Positions 1 to 6,383 of a stretch of DNA of 9,216 nt are shown here, one piece after another; positions within the stretch are counted from its first letter, which is position 1; each line of letters begins with the position of its first letter. Under the pieces are notes generated by a model. It made no database searches. It had not been told where the DNA came from and was given only the letters and a program-made list of their open reading frames with translations. Source of the DNA: Pseudomonadota bacterium. GTDB taxonomy: Bacteria; Pseudomonadota; Alphaproteobacteria; Rhizobiales; Xanthobacteraceae. The DNA lies in contig JAEZMI010000082.1 in NCBI GenBank assembly GCA_023414975.1, forward strand, positions 1-9,216, given 5' to 3'. Both the position numbers and the translations under genes were made by a program.

Positions 1-1
1 G

Positions 2-49
2 GGGGATGGGCGGGTGGGGGACGACCTCGACCTCATGGCGCGGGGCTGA
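2..49 (+). CDS. possible C-terminal end of an unidentified protein (truncated by window edge)
   Basis: The frame is open from the left edge to a TGA at 47-49 and reads GDGRVGDDLDLMARG. It stops just before the hairpin at 53-75 and 39 nt before the end of the convergent gcdH, which is where the end of a convergent gene would be expected. Fifteen residues are too few to assign a family, and an open frame this short in GC-rich DNA can arise by chance. It is reported only because of the position of its stop codon. Confidence 0.22.
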   Translation, partial: GDGRVGDDLDLMARG

Positions 50-52
50 GCG

Positions 53-75
53 GGCGGGCCGCCTTCTGGCCCGCC
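53..75. terminator. hairpin between gcdH and the left-edge gene end
   Basis: There is a perfect 8-bp inverted repeat, GGCGGGCC at 53-60 and GGCCCGCC at 68-75, with a 7-nt loop. It lies 13 nt beyond the gcdH stop codon and just after a possible plus-strand stop at 47-49. No T-run follows on either strand, so it is not a classical intrinsic terminator. It may be a bidirectional transcript-end stabiliser. Confidence 0.45.
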
Positions 76-88
76 GCGCCGGGCCGGC

Positions 89-1321
89 TCAGAAGAACGC
101 CTGGTGGCCGGTGATCGCCCGGCCGAGGATCAGCGCATGGATGTCATGCGTGCCCTCATAGGTGTTCACCGTCTCGAGATTGATCATGTGGCGCATCACC
201 GGGTACTCGGACGAGATGCCGTTGCCGCCATGCATGTCGCGCGCGGCGCGGGCGATCTCCAGCGCCTTCCCGCAATTGTTGCGCTTCAGCATCGAGATGG
301 ATTCGACCGGCAGGCGGCCGGCGTCGAACAGCCGACCGGCCTGGAGCGCGAGCTGGAGGCCCAGCGTGATCTCGGTCGCCATATCCGCGAGCTTCTTCTG
401 GATGAGCTGGTTCGCCGCCAGAGGCTTACCGAACTGCTTGCGCTCCAGCGTGTAGCCGCGCGCCGCGGCGTAGCAGGCTTCCGCCGCGCCCATCGTGCCC
501 CAGCCGATGCCGTAGCGGGCGCGGTTGAGGCAGGAGAACGGGCCCTTGAGGCCCGAGGCGCCGGGCAGGATGTTCTCTTCCGGCAGTTCCACGCCGTCGA
601 GCACGATCTCACCGGTGATGGACGCGCGAAGCGAGAGCTTGCCCTCAATCTTCGGCGTGGTGAACCCTTTCATGCCGCGCTCGACGAGGAAGCCGCGAAT
701 CTCGCCGTCATGCGCCGCCGACTTCGCCCAGACCACCGCGACATCGGCGATAGGCGAATTGGTGATCCACATCTTGGTGCCGGTCAGGCGGTAGCCCCCA
801 TCGATCTTCTCGGCGCGGGTGCGCATGCCCGCCGGGTCCGAACCGGCGTCCGGCTCCGTGAGGCCGAAGCAGCCGACCCATTCGCCGGTGGCGAGCTTCG
901 GCAGGAACCTCTTCTTCTGCGCCTCGCTGCCGAAGGCATTGATCGGGTGCATCACCAGCGACGATTGCACGCTCATCGCCGAGCGGTAGCCGGAATCGAC
1001 GCGCTCCACCTCGCGGGCGACGAGCCCATAGGACACATAGCCGAGCCCCGCCCCGCCATATTCCTCGGGAATCGTCGGTCCGAGCAGGCCCAGTTCCCCC
1101 ATCTCGGTCATGATCTCGCGATCGAACCGCTCCTCCATATAGGCGTGAGCGACGCGCGGCAGCAGCTTTTCCTGTGCATAGTCGCGCGCCGTATCGCGCA
1201 CCAGCCGCTCCTCCTCGGTGAGCTGGCCGTCGAGGTCGAACGGGTCGGCCCAGTCGAACGCGGCACGGGCGGCACGGGTCTTGGCCGGGGCATTGGAAAC
1301 TGCGGCAGGCGCGGCACTCAT
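89..1321 (-). CDS. gcdH: glutaryl-CoA dehydrogenase
   Basis: This 410-residue FAD-dependent acyl-CoA dehydrogenase would oxidise and decarboxylate glutaryl-CoA to crotonyl-CoA and CO2 in cytosolic lysine and tryptophan degradation, passing electrons to electron-transfer flavoprotein. The N-terminal helical domain starts near residue 33 (QLTEEERLVRD). The FAD and substrate region follows at about 150-190 (CFGLTEPDAGSDP, TGTKMWITNS). The C-terminal helical domain carries RKQFGKPLAANQLIQ at 294-308 and DMHGGNGIS at 362-370. YEGTHDIHALILGRAITG places the catalytic base at Glu389. GYRSAMSVQSS at 111-121 supplies Arg113 and Ser117, matching the arginine and serine that hold the glutaryl carboxylate in the human enzyme; they separate it from other acyl-CoA dehydrogenases. 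The first ATG is used, with GGGAG at 1332-1336 (minus strand) 10 nt upstream. The first 20 residues are an Ala-rich extension that appears dispensable. The gene is divergent from dppA. Confidence 0.95.
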   Translation of the reverse strand: MSAAPAAVSNAPAKTRAARAAFDWADPFDLDGQLTEEERLVRDTARDYAQEKLLPRVAHAYMEERFDREIMTEMGELGLLGPTIPEEYGGAGLGYVSYGLVAREVERVDSGYRSAMSVQSSLVMHPINAFGSEAQKKRFLPKLATGEWVGCFGLTEPDAGSDPAGMRTRAEKIDGGYRLTGTKMWITNSPIADVAVVWAKSAAHDGEIRGFLVERGMKGFTTPKIEGKLSLRASITGEIVLDGVELPEENILPGASGLKGPFSCLNRARYGIGWGTMGAAEACYAAARGYTLERKQFGKPLAANQLIQKKLADMATEITLGLQLALQAGRLFDAGRLPVESISMLKRNNCGKALEIARAARDMHGGNGISSEYPVMRHMINLETVNTYEGTHDIHALILGRAITGHQAFF

Positions 1322-1461
1322 GAGCGGTGTTCTCCCATCAGCCGGCGTATCGCGCCGGTTGTCATGCTCTTACAACTTCGCACGGCGCCATGCACGCCGG
1401 CAGAGCCGCTCCACAAGCCTCACCCTAGGTCATGCGACTTTGGTCGGGGGCGAGAGCGACA

Positions 1462-1476
1462 TTGCGCAAGTTGCAT
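1462..1476. promoter_or_regulatory. candidate operator: overlapping TTGC/GCAA palindromes
   Basis: TTGCGCAA (1462-1469) is a perfect 8-bp palindrome. It overlaps a second one, GCAAGTTGC (1466-1474, one-base centre), so three half-sites fall within 13 bp. It lies about 100 nt before dppA and 140 nt before gcdH, in the intergenic region that must hold both promoters. Short palindromes like this are typical operators, but no regulator gene is visible and I could not find convincing -35/-10 boxes for either gene. Confidence 0.33.
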
Positions 1477-1535
1477 TGGCGTGGTTGATTTCACGCAGGA
1501 GCGGCGGAGATCAAACAACAGGCCCGCCCAGACAA

Positions 1536-1546
1536 TGGGCAGCCCA
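1536..1546. promoter_or_regulatory. candidate operator or 5'-leader palindrome upstream of dppA
   Basis: TGGGC-A-GCCCA is a perfect 5-bp inverted repeat with a one-base centre. It ends 28 nt before the dppA start. With so small a centre it is more likely a DNA-binding site than an RNA hairpin. It could overlap the transcription start or leader of dppA. A palindrome of this length may also occur by chance in GC-rich DNA. Confidence 0.25.
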
Positions 1547-1574
1547 CGCTTCGTTACATGAGAGGGGTCTTTCT

Positions 1575-3173
1575 ATGCGGGTCATCACACCCAAGGTGGC
1601 GCTCGCCGCCGCTATGCTTACTGTTCTGTCGGCACCGGCCTTTGCGGCCAAGACGCTCGTCTACTGCTCCGAAGGCAGCCCGGAAAATTTCACGCCCGCG
1701 CTCAACACCACCGGCACGAGCTTCGACGCCGCCCGCCCGGTCTACAACCAGCTCGTCGAGTTCGAGCGCGGCTCGACCAAGGTCGTGCCCAGCCTCGCCG
1801 AGAGCTGGACGGTGAGCGACGACGGCAAGGAAATCACCTTCAAGCTGCGTAAGGGCGTAAAATTCCACAGCGGCGTCAACGGCTTCACGCCTACCCGCGA
1901 CTTCAACGCGGATGACGTGCTGTTCTCCTTCGAGCGCCAGTGGAAGCCGGAGAACCCGTACCACAAGGTCACGGGCGGCGCGTATGACTACTTCAACGAC
2001 ATGAGCATGCCCGACCTGCTCAAGTCGATCGACAAGGTGGACGACTACACGGTCAAGTTCACGCTGACCGAGCCGAACGCGCCCATGCTGGCGAACCTCG
2101 CCATGGACTTCGGCACCATCATGTCGAAGGAATATGCCGACTTCCTGCTGAAGAAGGGCGCGCCCGAGCAGCTCGACCAGATCCCGGTCGGCACCGGTCC
2201 GTTCTCCTTCGTCGCCTACCAGAAGGACGCGGTGATCCGCTACAAGGCGTTCCCGGCCTATTGGGGCGGCCCGGCGAAGATCGACAACCTCGTCTACGCC
2301 ATCACGCCCGATCCGACCGCGCGCTACGCCAAGCTGAAGAAGGGCGAGTGCCATGTGATGATCGCGCCGAACCCGGCCGACATCGCCGCGCTGAAGACCG
2401 ATCCGGTGGTCAACCTGATCTCCCAGCCGGGCCTGAACATCGGCTATCTGTCGTTCAACACGCAGAAGCCGCCCTTCGACAAGAAGGAGGTCCGCCAGGC
2501 CTTCAACATGGCGATCGACAAGGCCGCCATCATCAAGGACGTGTATCAGGGCGCCGGCCAGGCCGCGATCAACCCGATCCCGCCGACCATCTGGTCCTAC
2601 AACGCGACCATCAAGGACTACCCGTTCGACCCGGAGAAGGCCAAGAAGATGCTGGCCGACGCGGGCGTGACGACGCCGCTCGACATCGACCTGTGGTGGA
2701 TGCCGGTGCAGCGCCCCTACAACCCGAACGCCAAGCGCATCGCCGAGATGATGCAGTCGGACCTCGCCAAGATCGGCGTCAATGCCAAGCTCGTCTCCTA
2801 TGAGTGGGGCGAATACCGCAAGCGCCTGCAGCAGGGCGAGCACATGACCGGCCAGCTCGGCTGGACCGGCGACAATGGCGACCCGGACAATTTCTTCTTC
2901 CTGCTCGGCTGCGCCGCCGCCCGTCCGGGTGGGCAGAACCTGTCCAAGTGGTGCAACAAGGAGTTCGACGACCTGATCAACAAGGCGAAGACCATCTCGG
3001 ACGTCGCCGAGCGCACCAAGCTCTATGAGCAGGCGCAGGTCATCGTGAAGGAAGAGGCGCCCTGGTTCACCATCGCGCACTCGGTGGTCTATGAGCCGAC
3101 CCGCAAGGAAGTCGTCGACTACAAGGTGAGCCCCCTCGGCCGCCATGAGTTCTACGGCGTCGACCTGAAGTGA
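1575..3173 (+). CDS. dppA: periplasmic dipeptide-binding protein of ABC importer
   Basis: This 532-residue family 5 solute-binding protein captures dipeptides in the periplasm and delivers them to DppBC. The chosen ATG gives a Sec signal peptide: Arg2 and Lys7, a hydrophobic core at 8-20, and APAFA with cleavage expected after Ala24. GAGAGGGG at 1560-1567 is a strong ribosome-binding site 7 nt upstream. The in-frame extension back to 1218 would run through the intergenic region into gcdH and hide the signal peptide. The mature start AKTLVYCSEGSPENF closely matches E. coli DppA from memory. Arg380 (MPVQRPYNPN) and Asp433 (WTGDNGDPDNFF) lie 53 residues apart, as do Arg355 and Asp408, which bind the dipeptide carboxylate and amine in E. 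coli DppA. Cys31/Cys259 and Cys446/Cys460 are placed for the two known disulfides. Related paralogues bind other peptides, or heme together with peptides, so the exact ligand is inferred. Confidence 0.95.
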   Translation: MRVITPKVALAAAMLTVLSAPAFAAKTLVYCSEGSPENFTPALNTTGTSFDAARPVYNQLVEFERGSTKVVPSLAESWTVSDDGKEITFKLRKGVKFHSGVNGFTPTRDFNADDVLFSFERQWKPENPYHKVTGGAYDYFNDMSMPDLLKSIDKVDDYTVKFTLTEPNAPMLANLAMDFGTIMSKEYADFLLKKGAPEQLDQIPVGTGPFSFVAYQKDAVIRYKAFPAYWGGPAKIDNLVYAITPDPTARYAKLKKGECHVMIAPNPADIAALKTDPVVNLISQPGLNIGYLSFNTQKPPFDKKEVRQAFNMAIDKAAIIKDVYQGAGQAAINPIPPTIWSYNATIKDYPFDPEKAKKMLADAGVTTPLDIDLWWMPVQRPYNPNAKRIAEMMQSDLAKIGVNAKLVSYEWGEYRKRLQQGEHMTGQLGWTGDNGDPDNFFFLLGCAAARPGGQNLSKWCNKEFDDLINKAKTISDVAERTKLYEQAQVIVKEEAPWFTIAHSVVYEPTRKEVVDYKVSPLGRHEFYGVDLK

Positions 3174-3193
3174 ACGACCGCGGTTGAGATGGG

Positions 3194-3227
3194 CGGTGCC
3201 GGCGGCGGGAGCGCGCCGCCGGCACCG
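3194..3227 (+). terminator. strong hairpin after dppA (partial terminator or mRNA 3'-end stabiliser)
   Basis: There is a perfect 14-bp, almost entirely G/C inverted repeat, 3194-3207 and 3214-3227, with a 6-nt loop. It begins 20 nt after the dppA stop codon. Only a weak pyrimidine run (CCTTTCC) follows, so read-through is likely. Such hairpins between a binding-protein gene and its permease genes commonly protect the upstream mRNA and reduce downstream transcription, giving an excess of binding protein. That role here is inferred from position. Confidence 0.65.
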
Positions 3228-3237
3228 TGCCTTTCCG

Positions 3238-3254
3238 CAAGACGGGGCGTCTTG
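3238..3254. repeat. 7-bp perfect inverted repeat in the dppA-dppB spacer
   Basis: CAAGACG at 3238-3244 and CGTCTTG at 3248-3254 flank a GGG loop. It follows the large post-dppA hairpin by 10 nt and would form a compact RNA hairpin. No T-run follows, so its role is unclear; it may act with the preceding hairpin to block 3' exonucleases. Confidence 0.4.
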
Positions 3255-3271
3255 AGCTCCCCTAAAGCGGC

Positions 3272-3298
3272 GCCTGCTGCACGAGCCCTCCAGCAGGC
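3272..3298. repeat. 8-bp perfect inverted repeat in the dppA-dppB spacer
   Basis: GCCTGCTG at 3272-3279 pairs with CAGCAGGC at 3291-3298 around an 11-nt loop. It is the third separate perfect inverted repeat within about 105 nt downstream of dppA. It is not followed by a T-run. Confidence 0.4.
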
Positions 3299-3370
3299 CC
3301 GGCTGGCATGAAGCGGCCGGATGGCCCGTTGCGGCATTCGTGCCTCGATGACGACGGGCGGCGCGTGCCT

Positions 3371-3480
3371 GCTCGATACCCGCCCAGAGCGGGCGCTTGC
3401 CCGCTCGATACCCGCTAAGAGCGGGTGCTTGTCCGCTCGATACCCGCTAAGAGCGGGCGCTTGCCCGCTCACGACCCGCC
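3371..3480 (+). repeat. three contiguous 32-bp palindromic tandem repeats plus partial fourth copy
   Basis: Units lie at 3371-3402, 3403-3434 and 3435-3466, each beginning GCTCGATACCCGC. A degenerate partial copy, GCTCACGACCCGCC, follows at 3467-3480. Units 2 and 3 differ at two positions and unit 1 differs from unit 3 at two. Units 2 and 3 can fold in two mutually exclusive ways: CCCGCT-AAG-AGCGGG, or AGCGGGC-GCTT-GCCCGCT using the start of the next unit. Unit 1 keeps the second fold and only a shortened form of the first. The 32-nt period is not a multiple of three and an in-frame stop occurs within the array, which argues against coding. The array ends 68 nt before dppB, so it lies in the leader of the downstream part of the operon. 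Its function is unknown. Confidence 0.8.
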
Positions 3481-3548
3481 CTGACCGCCCCCGTTCGTGC
3501 CGCGTCCTCCCGCGCCCGACGCCGGCGTTTCGCAAGACCGGGAAGTCC

Positions 3549-4562
3549 ATGTTCCGTTTCATTCTCCGCCGCGTCGCGCTGACTCTGCCGACCTTCGTGG
3601 CGCTGATGTTCGTCACCTTCGTCGCGGTGCGCCTCGTGCCCGGCGACCCGATCGAAGCGCGCACCGGCGAGCGCGGCATCGCGCCGGAGCGCCTCGCCCA
3701 GCTGCGCCACGAACTCGGCCTCGACCAGCCGGTCTGGAAGCAGTTCCTCGACTATGCCAACGGCATCGTCCATGGCGATTTCGGCGTCTCCATCGTCACC
3801 AAGACGCCGGTGCTGCATGAATTCGCGGTGCTGTTTCCGGCGACGCTGGAGCTCGCCTTCTGCGCGCTCGTCTTCGCCGTCGTGCTCGGCATCCCCGCCG
3901 GCGTTCTGGCGGCGGTGAAGCGCGGCTCGATCTTCGATCACGCGGTGATGACCGTCGCCCTTGCCGGCTACTCCATGCCCATCTTCTGGTGGGGCCTGCT
4001 GCTCATCATGTTCATGTCGGAATATCTGGGGCTTACCCCGGTCTCCGGCCGCATGGACCTCATCAATTACTATTTCGAGCCCGTCACCGGCTTCATGCTG
4101 ATCGACAGCCTGCTGTCCGACCAGGAAGGCGCCTTCGGCGCCGCGGTGGCGCATCTCATCCTTCCGTCCATCGTGCTGGGCACCATTCCGCTGGCGGTGA
4201 TCGCGCGCATGACGCGCTCTTCCATGCTGGAGGTGCTGGGCGAGGATTATGTGCGCACCGCGCGCGCCAAGGGGCTCTCGCCGCTGCGCGTCATCGGCCT
4301 GCACGCGCTGCGCAACGCGCTGATCCCGGTCGTTACCGTCATCGGCCTGCAGACCGGAACGCTGCTCGCCGGCGCGGTGCTGACCGAGACCATCTTCGCC
4401 TGGCCGGGCGTCGGCAAATGGCTGATCGAATCGATCGCCCGCCGCGACTATCCGGCGCTGCAGGGAGGGATCATGCTGATCTCGGGCATCGTCATCCTCG
4501 TCAACCTCATCGTCGACCTCACCTATGTCGCGATCAATCCGAGGATACGGCATGGCGGATGA
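3549..4562 (+). CDS. dppB: dipeptide ABC transporter permease DppB
   Basis: This 337-residue inner-membrane permease forms half of the dipeptide translocation channel with DppC. E. coli DppB is 339 residues as I recall, and near-identical stretches include AAVKRGSIFDH (121-131), GYSMPIFWWG (140-149) and RMTRSSMLEVLGEDY (220-234). Predicted membrane segments lie near 10-30, 98-122, 133-158, 201-221, 258-280 and 308-330. The cytoplasmic coupling loop that docks on the ATPases is about 232-258 (EDYVRTARAKGLSPLRVIGLHALRN). The start MFRFILRRVALTLPTF is the standard N-terminus of the family. The in-frame extension to 3321 would translate the 32-bp repeat array and is rejected. The upstream GGGAAG (3540-3545) is only 3 nt from the ATG, a weak, poorly spaced ribosome-binding site that would suit lower expression than dppA. 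Confidence 0.95.
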   Translation: MFRFILRRVALTLPTFVALMFVTFVAVRLVPGDPIEARTGERGIAPERLAQLRHELGLDQPVWKQFLDYANGIVHGDFGVSIVTKTPVLHEFAVLFPATLELAFCALVFAVVLGIPAGVLAAVKRGSIFDHAVMTVALAGYSMPIFWWGLLLIMFMSEYLGLTPVSGRMDLINYYFEPVTGFMLIDSLLSDQEGAFGAAVAHLILPSIVLGTIPLAVIARMTRSSMLEVLGEDYVRTARAKGLSPLRVIGLHALRNALIPVVTVIGLQTGTLLAGAVLTETIFAWPGVGKWLIESIARRDYPALQGGIMLISGIVILVNLIVDLTYVAINPRIRHGG

Positions 4563-5484
4563 AGCCCTCAACGCCGCCCCGGTGGCTCCCGGCCCGGTCG
4601 CGCCGGCGGAAACCGTGCCGGCCGAACAGTCGCCGCTGCGGGCTTTCTGGTCCGCCTTCAGCGAGAATCGCGGCGCGGTGCTCGGCCTCGCCGTGGTGGT
4701 GTTCATCGCGCTGCTCGCCATCTTCGCGCCCTTCGTGGCGCCGCATTCGCCGGTGGAACAGTTCCGCCAGCATGTGCAGCAGCCGCCCGTCTGGGCGGGG
4801 GGCACCTGGGAGTTTCCCTTCGGCACGGATGCGGTGGGTCGCGACGTGCTCTCGCGCCTCATCTACGGCGCGCGCATCTCGCTCGGCATCGGCCTGTCGG
4901 TAATGCTGGTCTCGGTCGTCGTCGGCATCGTGCTGGGCCTCGCCAGCGCCTTTCTGCGCGGCGTCGTCGAGGTGGTGGTGATGCGCATCATGGACCTCGT
5001 GGTGGCGATCCCGAGCCTTGTGCTCGCCATCCTCGTGGTGGCCGTGCTCGGCCCGAGCCTCGTCAATACCATCGTCGCCGTCACCGTCGTCTACCTGCCG
5101 CGCTATGTGCGCCTCGTGCGGGCGGCGGCGCTGGCGGAACTGTCGAAGGAATATGTCGTCGCCGCGCGTGTCGCCGGCGTAGGCAAGCTGCGCCTGATGT
5201 TCGTGACCGTGCTGCCGAACTGCCTCGCCCCGCTGATCGTGCAGGCCGCGCTCGGCATTTCCGACGCGATCCTGGAAGCCGCGGCGCTCGGCTTTCTCGG
5301 TCTCGGCGCGCAGCCGCCGACGCCCGAATGGGGCGCCATGCTCGCCGACAGCCGGGAATTCATCCGCGCCGCGCCCTGGATCGTCACGCTGCCGGGCCTC
5401 GCCATCCTCGTCACCGTGGTCGCCATCAACCTGATGGGCGACGGCCTGCGCGACGCGCTCGACCCCAAGCTGCGGAGGAGCTGA
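4552..5484 (+). CDS. dppC: dipeptide ABC transporter permease DppC
   Basis: This 310-residue inner-membrane permease is the partner of DppB. It has a Pro/Ala-rich cytoplasmic N-terminus (about 1-26), a first membrane helix near 42-63 and a periplasmic stretch. FGTDAVGRDVLSRLIYGARISL at 90-111 is the hallmark of the OppC/DppC class. Further helices lie near 112-134, 148-168, 170-184, 224-245 and 276-297. The coupling loop is at about 199-229 (KEYVVAARVAGVGKLRL, then NCLAPLI). GFLGLGAQPPTPEWGAML and NLMGDGLRDALDPKL at the C-terminus closely match E. coli DppC. The ATG at 4552 is chosen over one at 4525 because GAGGA (4541-4545) lies 6 nt upstream. This start overlaps the last 11 nt of dppB, which indicates translational coupling. 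Confidence 0.95.
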   Translation: MADEALNAAPVAPGPVAPAETVPAEQSPLRAFWSAFSENRGAVLGLAVVVFIALLAIFAPFVAPHSPVEQFRQHVQQPPVWAGGTWEFPFGTDAVGRDVLSRLIYGARISLGIGLSVMLVSVVVGIVLGLASAFLRGVVEVVVMRIMDLVVAIPSLVLAILVVAVLGPSLVNTIVAVTVVYLPRYVRLVRAAALAELSKEYVVAARVAGVGKLRLMFVTVLPNCLAPLIVQAALGISDAILEAAALGFLGLGAQPPTPEWGAMLADSREFIRAAPWIVTLPGLAILVTVVAINLMGDGLRDALDPKLRRS

Positions 5485-5488
5485 GCGT

Positions 5489-6319
5489 ATGGGGTGGCGC
5501 TTCATCGTGCTCTGGCTGAGCATGGCCGCCATTGTCGGCCTACTGTTTCTCGGGGCCTTCTGGGAGCTGGCCAGGCGTCTTGGCGACACCCCCGCCCGCG
5601 ACGCCGCCACCGCGTGGGGGGCGGTGATCACGGCCGGGATGACCATGGCGATGTTCCTGGTCGGCCGGATGGTTCAGGAACTGGAACGCCAGTTTCAGCG
5701 CAACGAGGCGCGTGTCGATCTTGCGGTCGCGCTCTATGCGGAGATTGCGTCCAATCTCGCGCGGCAGCGCCGGGTCATCACGGCCGAGGCCATCGATAAG
5801 AAGCTGGTCAGCGAATTCAGCACGGCCCGCGCCGCTGCCGCATCTCAGGGAGCGACGACGGAGAAACCGGGCGCGACGGCCGACGAGTCCGACCCCATCT
5901 TCCTGCGCGCGGTGGAGAATTACGAGCGTGTCCCGCAGCCCTGCATTTTCGCCGTGGTCCGCTACTACAATCTGAACGGAATGCTGAACACCGCCATTGC
6001 CTCCGTCAGCCAGCGGGCGCTGGCGGGAATGGAGCGTGATCAGAAAAAGCAGACGCTGGTCGAGTTCTATCGCCTTGCCGACGAGACGGACGAGGCCGCG
6101 AGCCTCGCTCTGACCACACTGAAAAGCTTCATCGAGCGGCACGGCTCTCAGGCGGCGCGCGACCTGCCCCAGAACGACGGCAGTCGCGTCAGGTTTGAAC
6201 AGGCCGTGATGGAGCGGCGTATCGACGAGATCATGTCACAAGCCGGCCCCGCGCTACCGCAGAGCGCTGCGGGCATGGTCGGATCAGTCAGACGATCGGA
6301 AGGATCGGACCCTTCATGA
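5489..6319 (+). CDS. unrecognised two-helix membrane protein inserted in the dpp operon
   Basis: I do not recognise this 276-residue protein. Two hydrophobic segments (about 5-27 and 42-60) are joined by a short charged loop with WELARRLGDTPARD. A charged helical stretch follows (about 61-105, QELERQFQRNEARVDLAVALYAEIASNLARQRR). Then comes an Ala/Thr-rich linker (112-135) and a second helical block (about 136-250) with PIFLRAVENYERVP and VVRYYNLNGML. The last 25 residues are low in complexity. Both termini are probably cytoplasmic. AGGAG (5476-5480), within the end of dppC, lies 8 nt before the ATG, and the gap to dppC is only 4 nt, so it should be co-translated with the transporter. It is not a standard Dpp subunit: no ATPase, permease or binding-protein motif is visible. 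Third-position G/C is somewhat lower than in its neighbours (15 of 20 codons at residues 181-200, against 19 of 20 at the same positions of dppB), which weakly suggests a separate origin. Confidence 0.85.
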   Translation: MGWRFIVLWLSMAAIVGLLFLGAFWELARRLGDTPARDAATAWGAVITAGMTMAMFLVGRMVQELERQFQRNEARVDLAVALYAEIASNLARQRRVITAEAIDKKLVSEFSTARAAAASQGATTEKPGATADESDPIFLRAVENYERVPQPCIFAVVRYYNLNGMLNTAIASVSQRALAGMERDQKKQTLVEFYRLADETDEAASLALTTLKSFIERHGSQAARDLPQNDGSRVRFEQAVMERRIDEIMSQAGPALPQSAAGMVGSVRRSEGSDPS

Positions 6320-6331
6320 CACACTCCCTTT

Positions 6332-6349
6332 CGGAGCCTCACCGCTCCG
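6332..6349. repeat. small inverted repeat in the gap before dppD
   Basis: CGGAGC (6332-6337) and GCTCCG (6344-6349) are perfect 6-bp arms around a 6-nt loop. It lies in the 64-nt gap between the orphan gene and dppD. It is too short and lacks a T-run, so it is not a credible terminator; it might affect dppD leader folding or be chance. Confidence 0.25.
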
Positions 6350-6383
6350 CATCCCTCATATAGCACGAGAGGTCTCGGATTCC

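Noticed and set aside
1471..1507. Sigma-70 promoter for dppA using TTGCAT or TTGATT as -35 box
   Set aside because: No acceptable -10 hexamer occurs at 16-18 nt from either box, so no promoter position is claimed.
104..1561. Long plus-strand open frame across gcdH
   Set aside because: It is antisense to a well-supported glutaryl-CoA dehydrogenase and has arginine- and histidine-rich shadow composition. GC-rich coding DNA commonly produces such frames.
1218..1574. Upstream in-frame extension of dppA to 1218
   Set aside because: It would overlap gcdH, translate the intergenic region and bury a clear signal peptide. The ATG at 1575 has a strong ribosome-binding site and the family N-terminus.
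3308..3418. 36-codon open frame that could be a leader peptide before dppB
   Set aside because: No convincing ribosome-binding site. The stop lies inside repeat unit 2, and there is no run of regulatory codons typical of attenuation peptides.
3371..3480. CRISPR array
   Set aside because: The 32-bp units are directly contiguous with no unique spacers and no cas genes are nearby.
3321..3548. Upstream in-frame extension of dppB to 3321
   Set aside because: The 76 extra residues come from the 32-bp repeats, whose period is not a multiple of three, and they precede a perfect DppB N-terminus.
3447..4862. Long minus-strand open frame opposite dppB and dppC
   Set aside because: Its product is rich in charged Arg/Asp/His residues with no domain, and it is antisense to clear permease genes.
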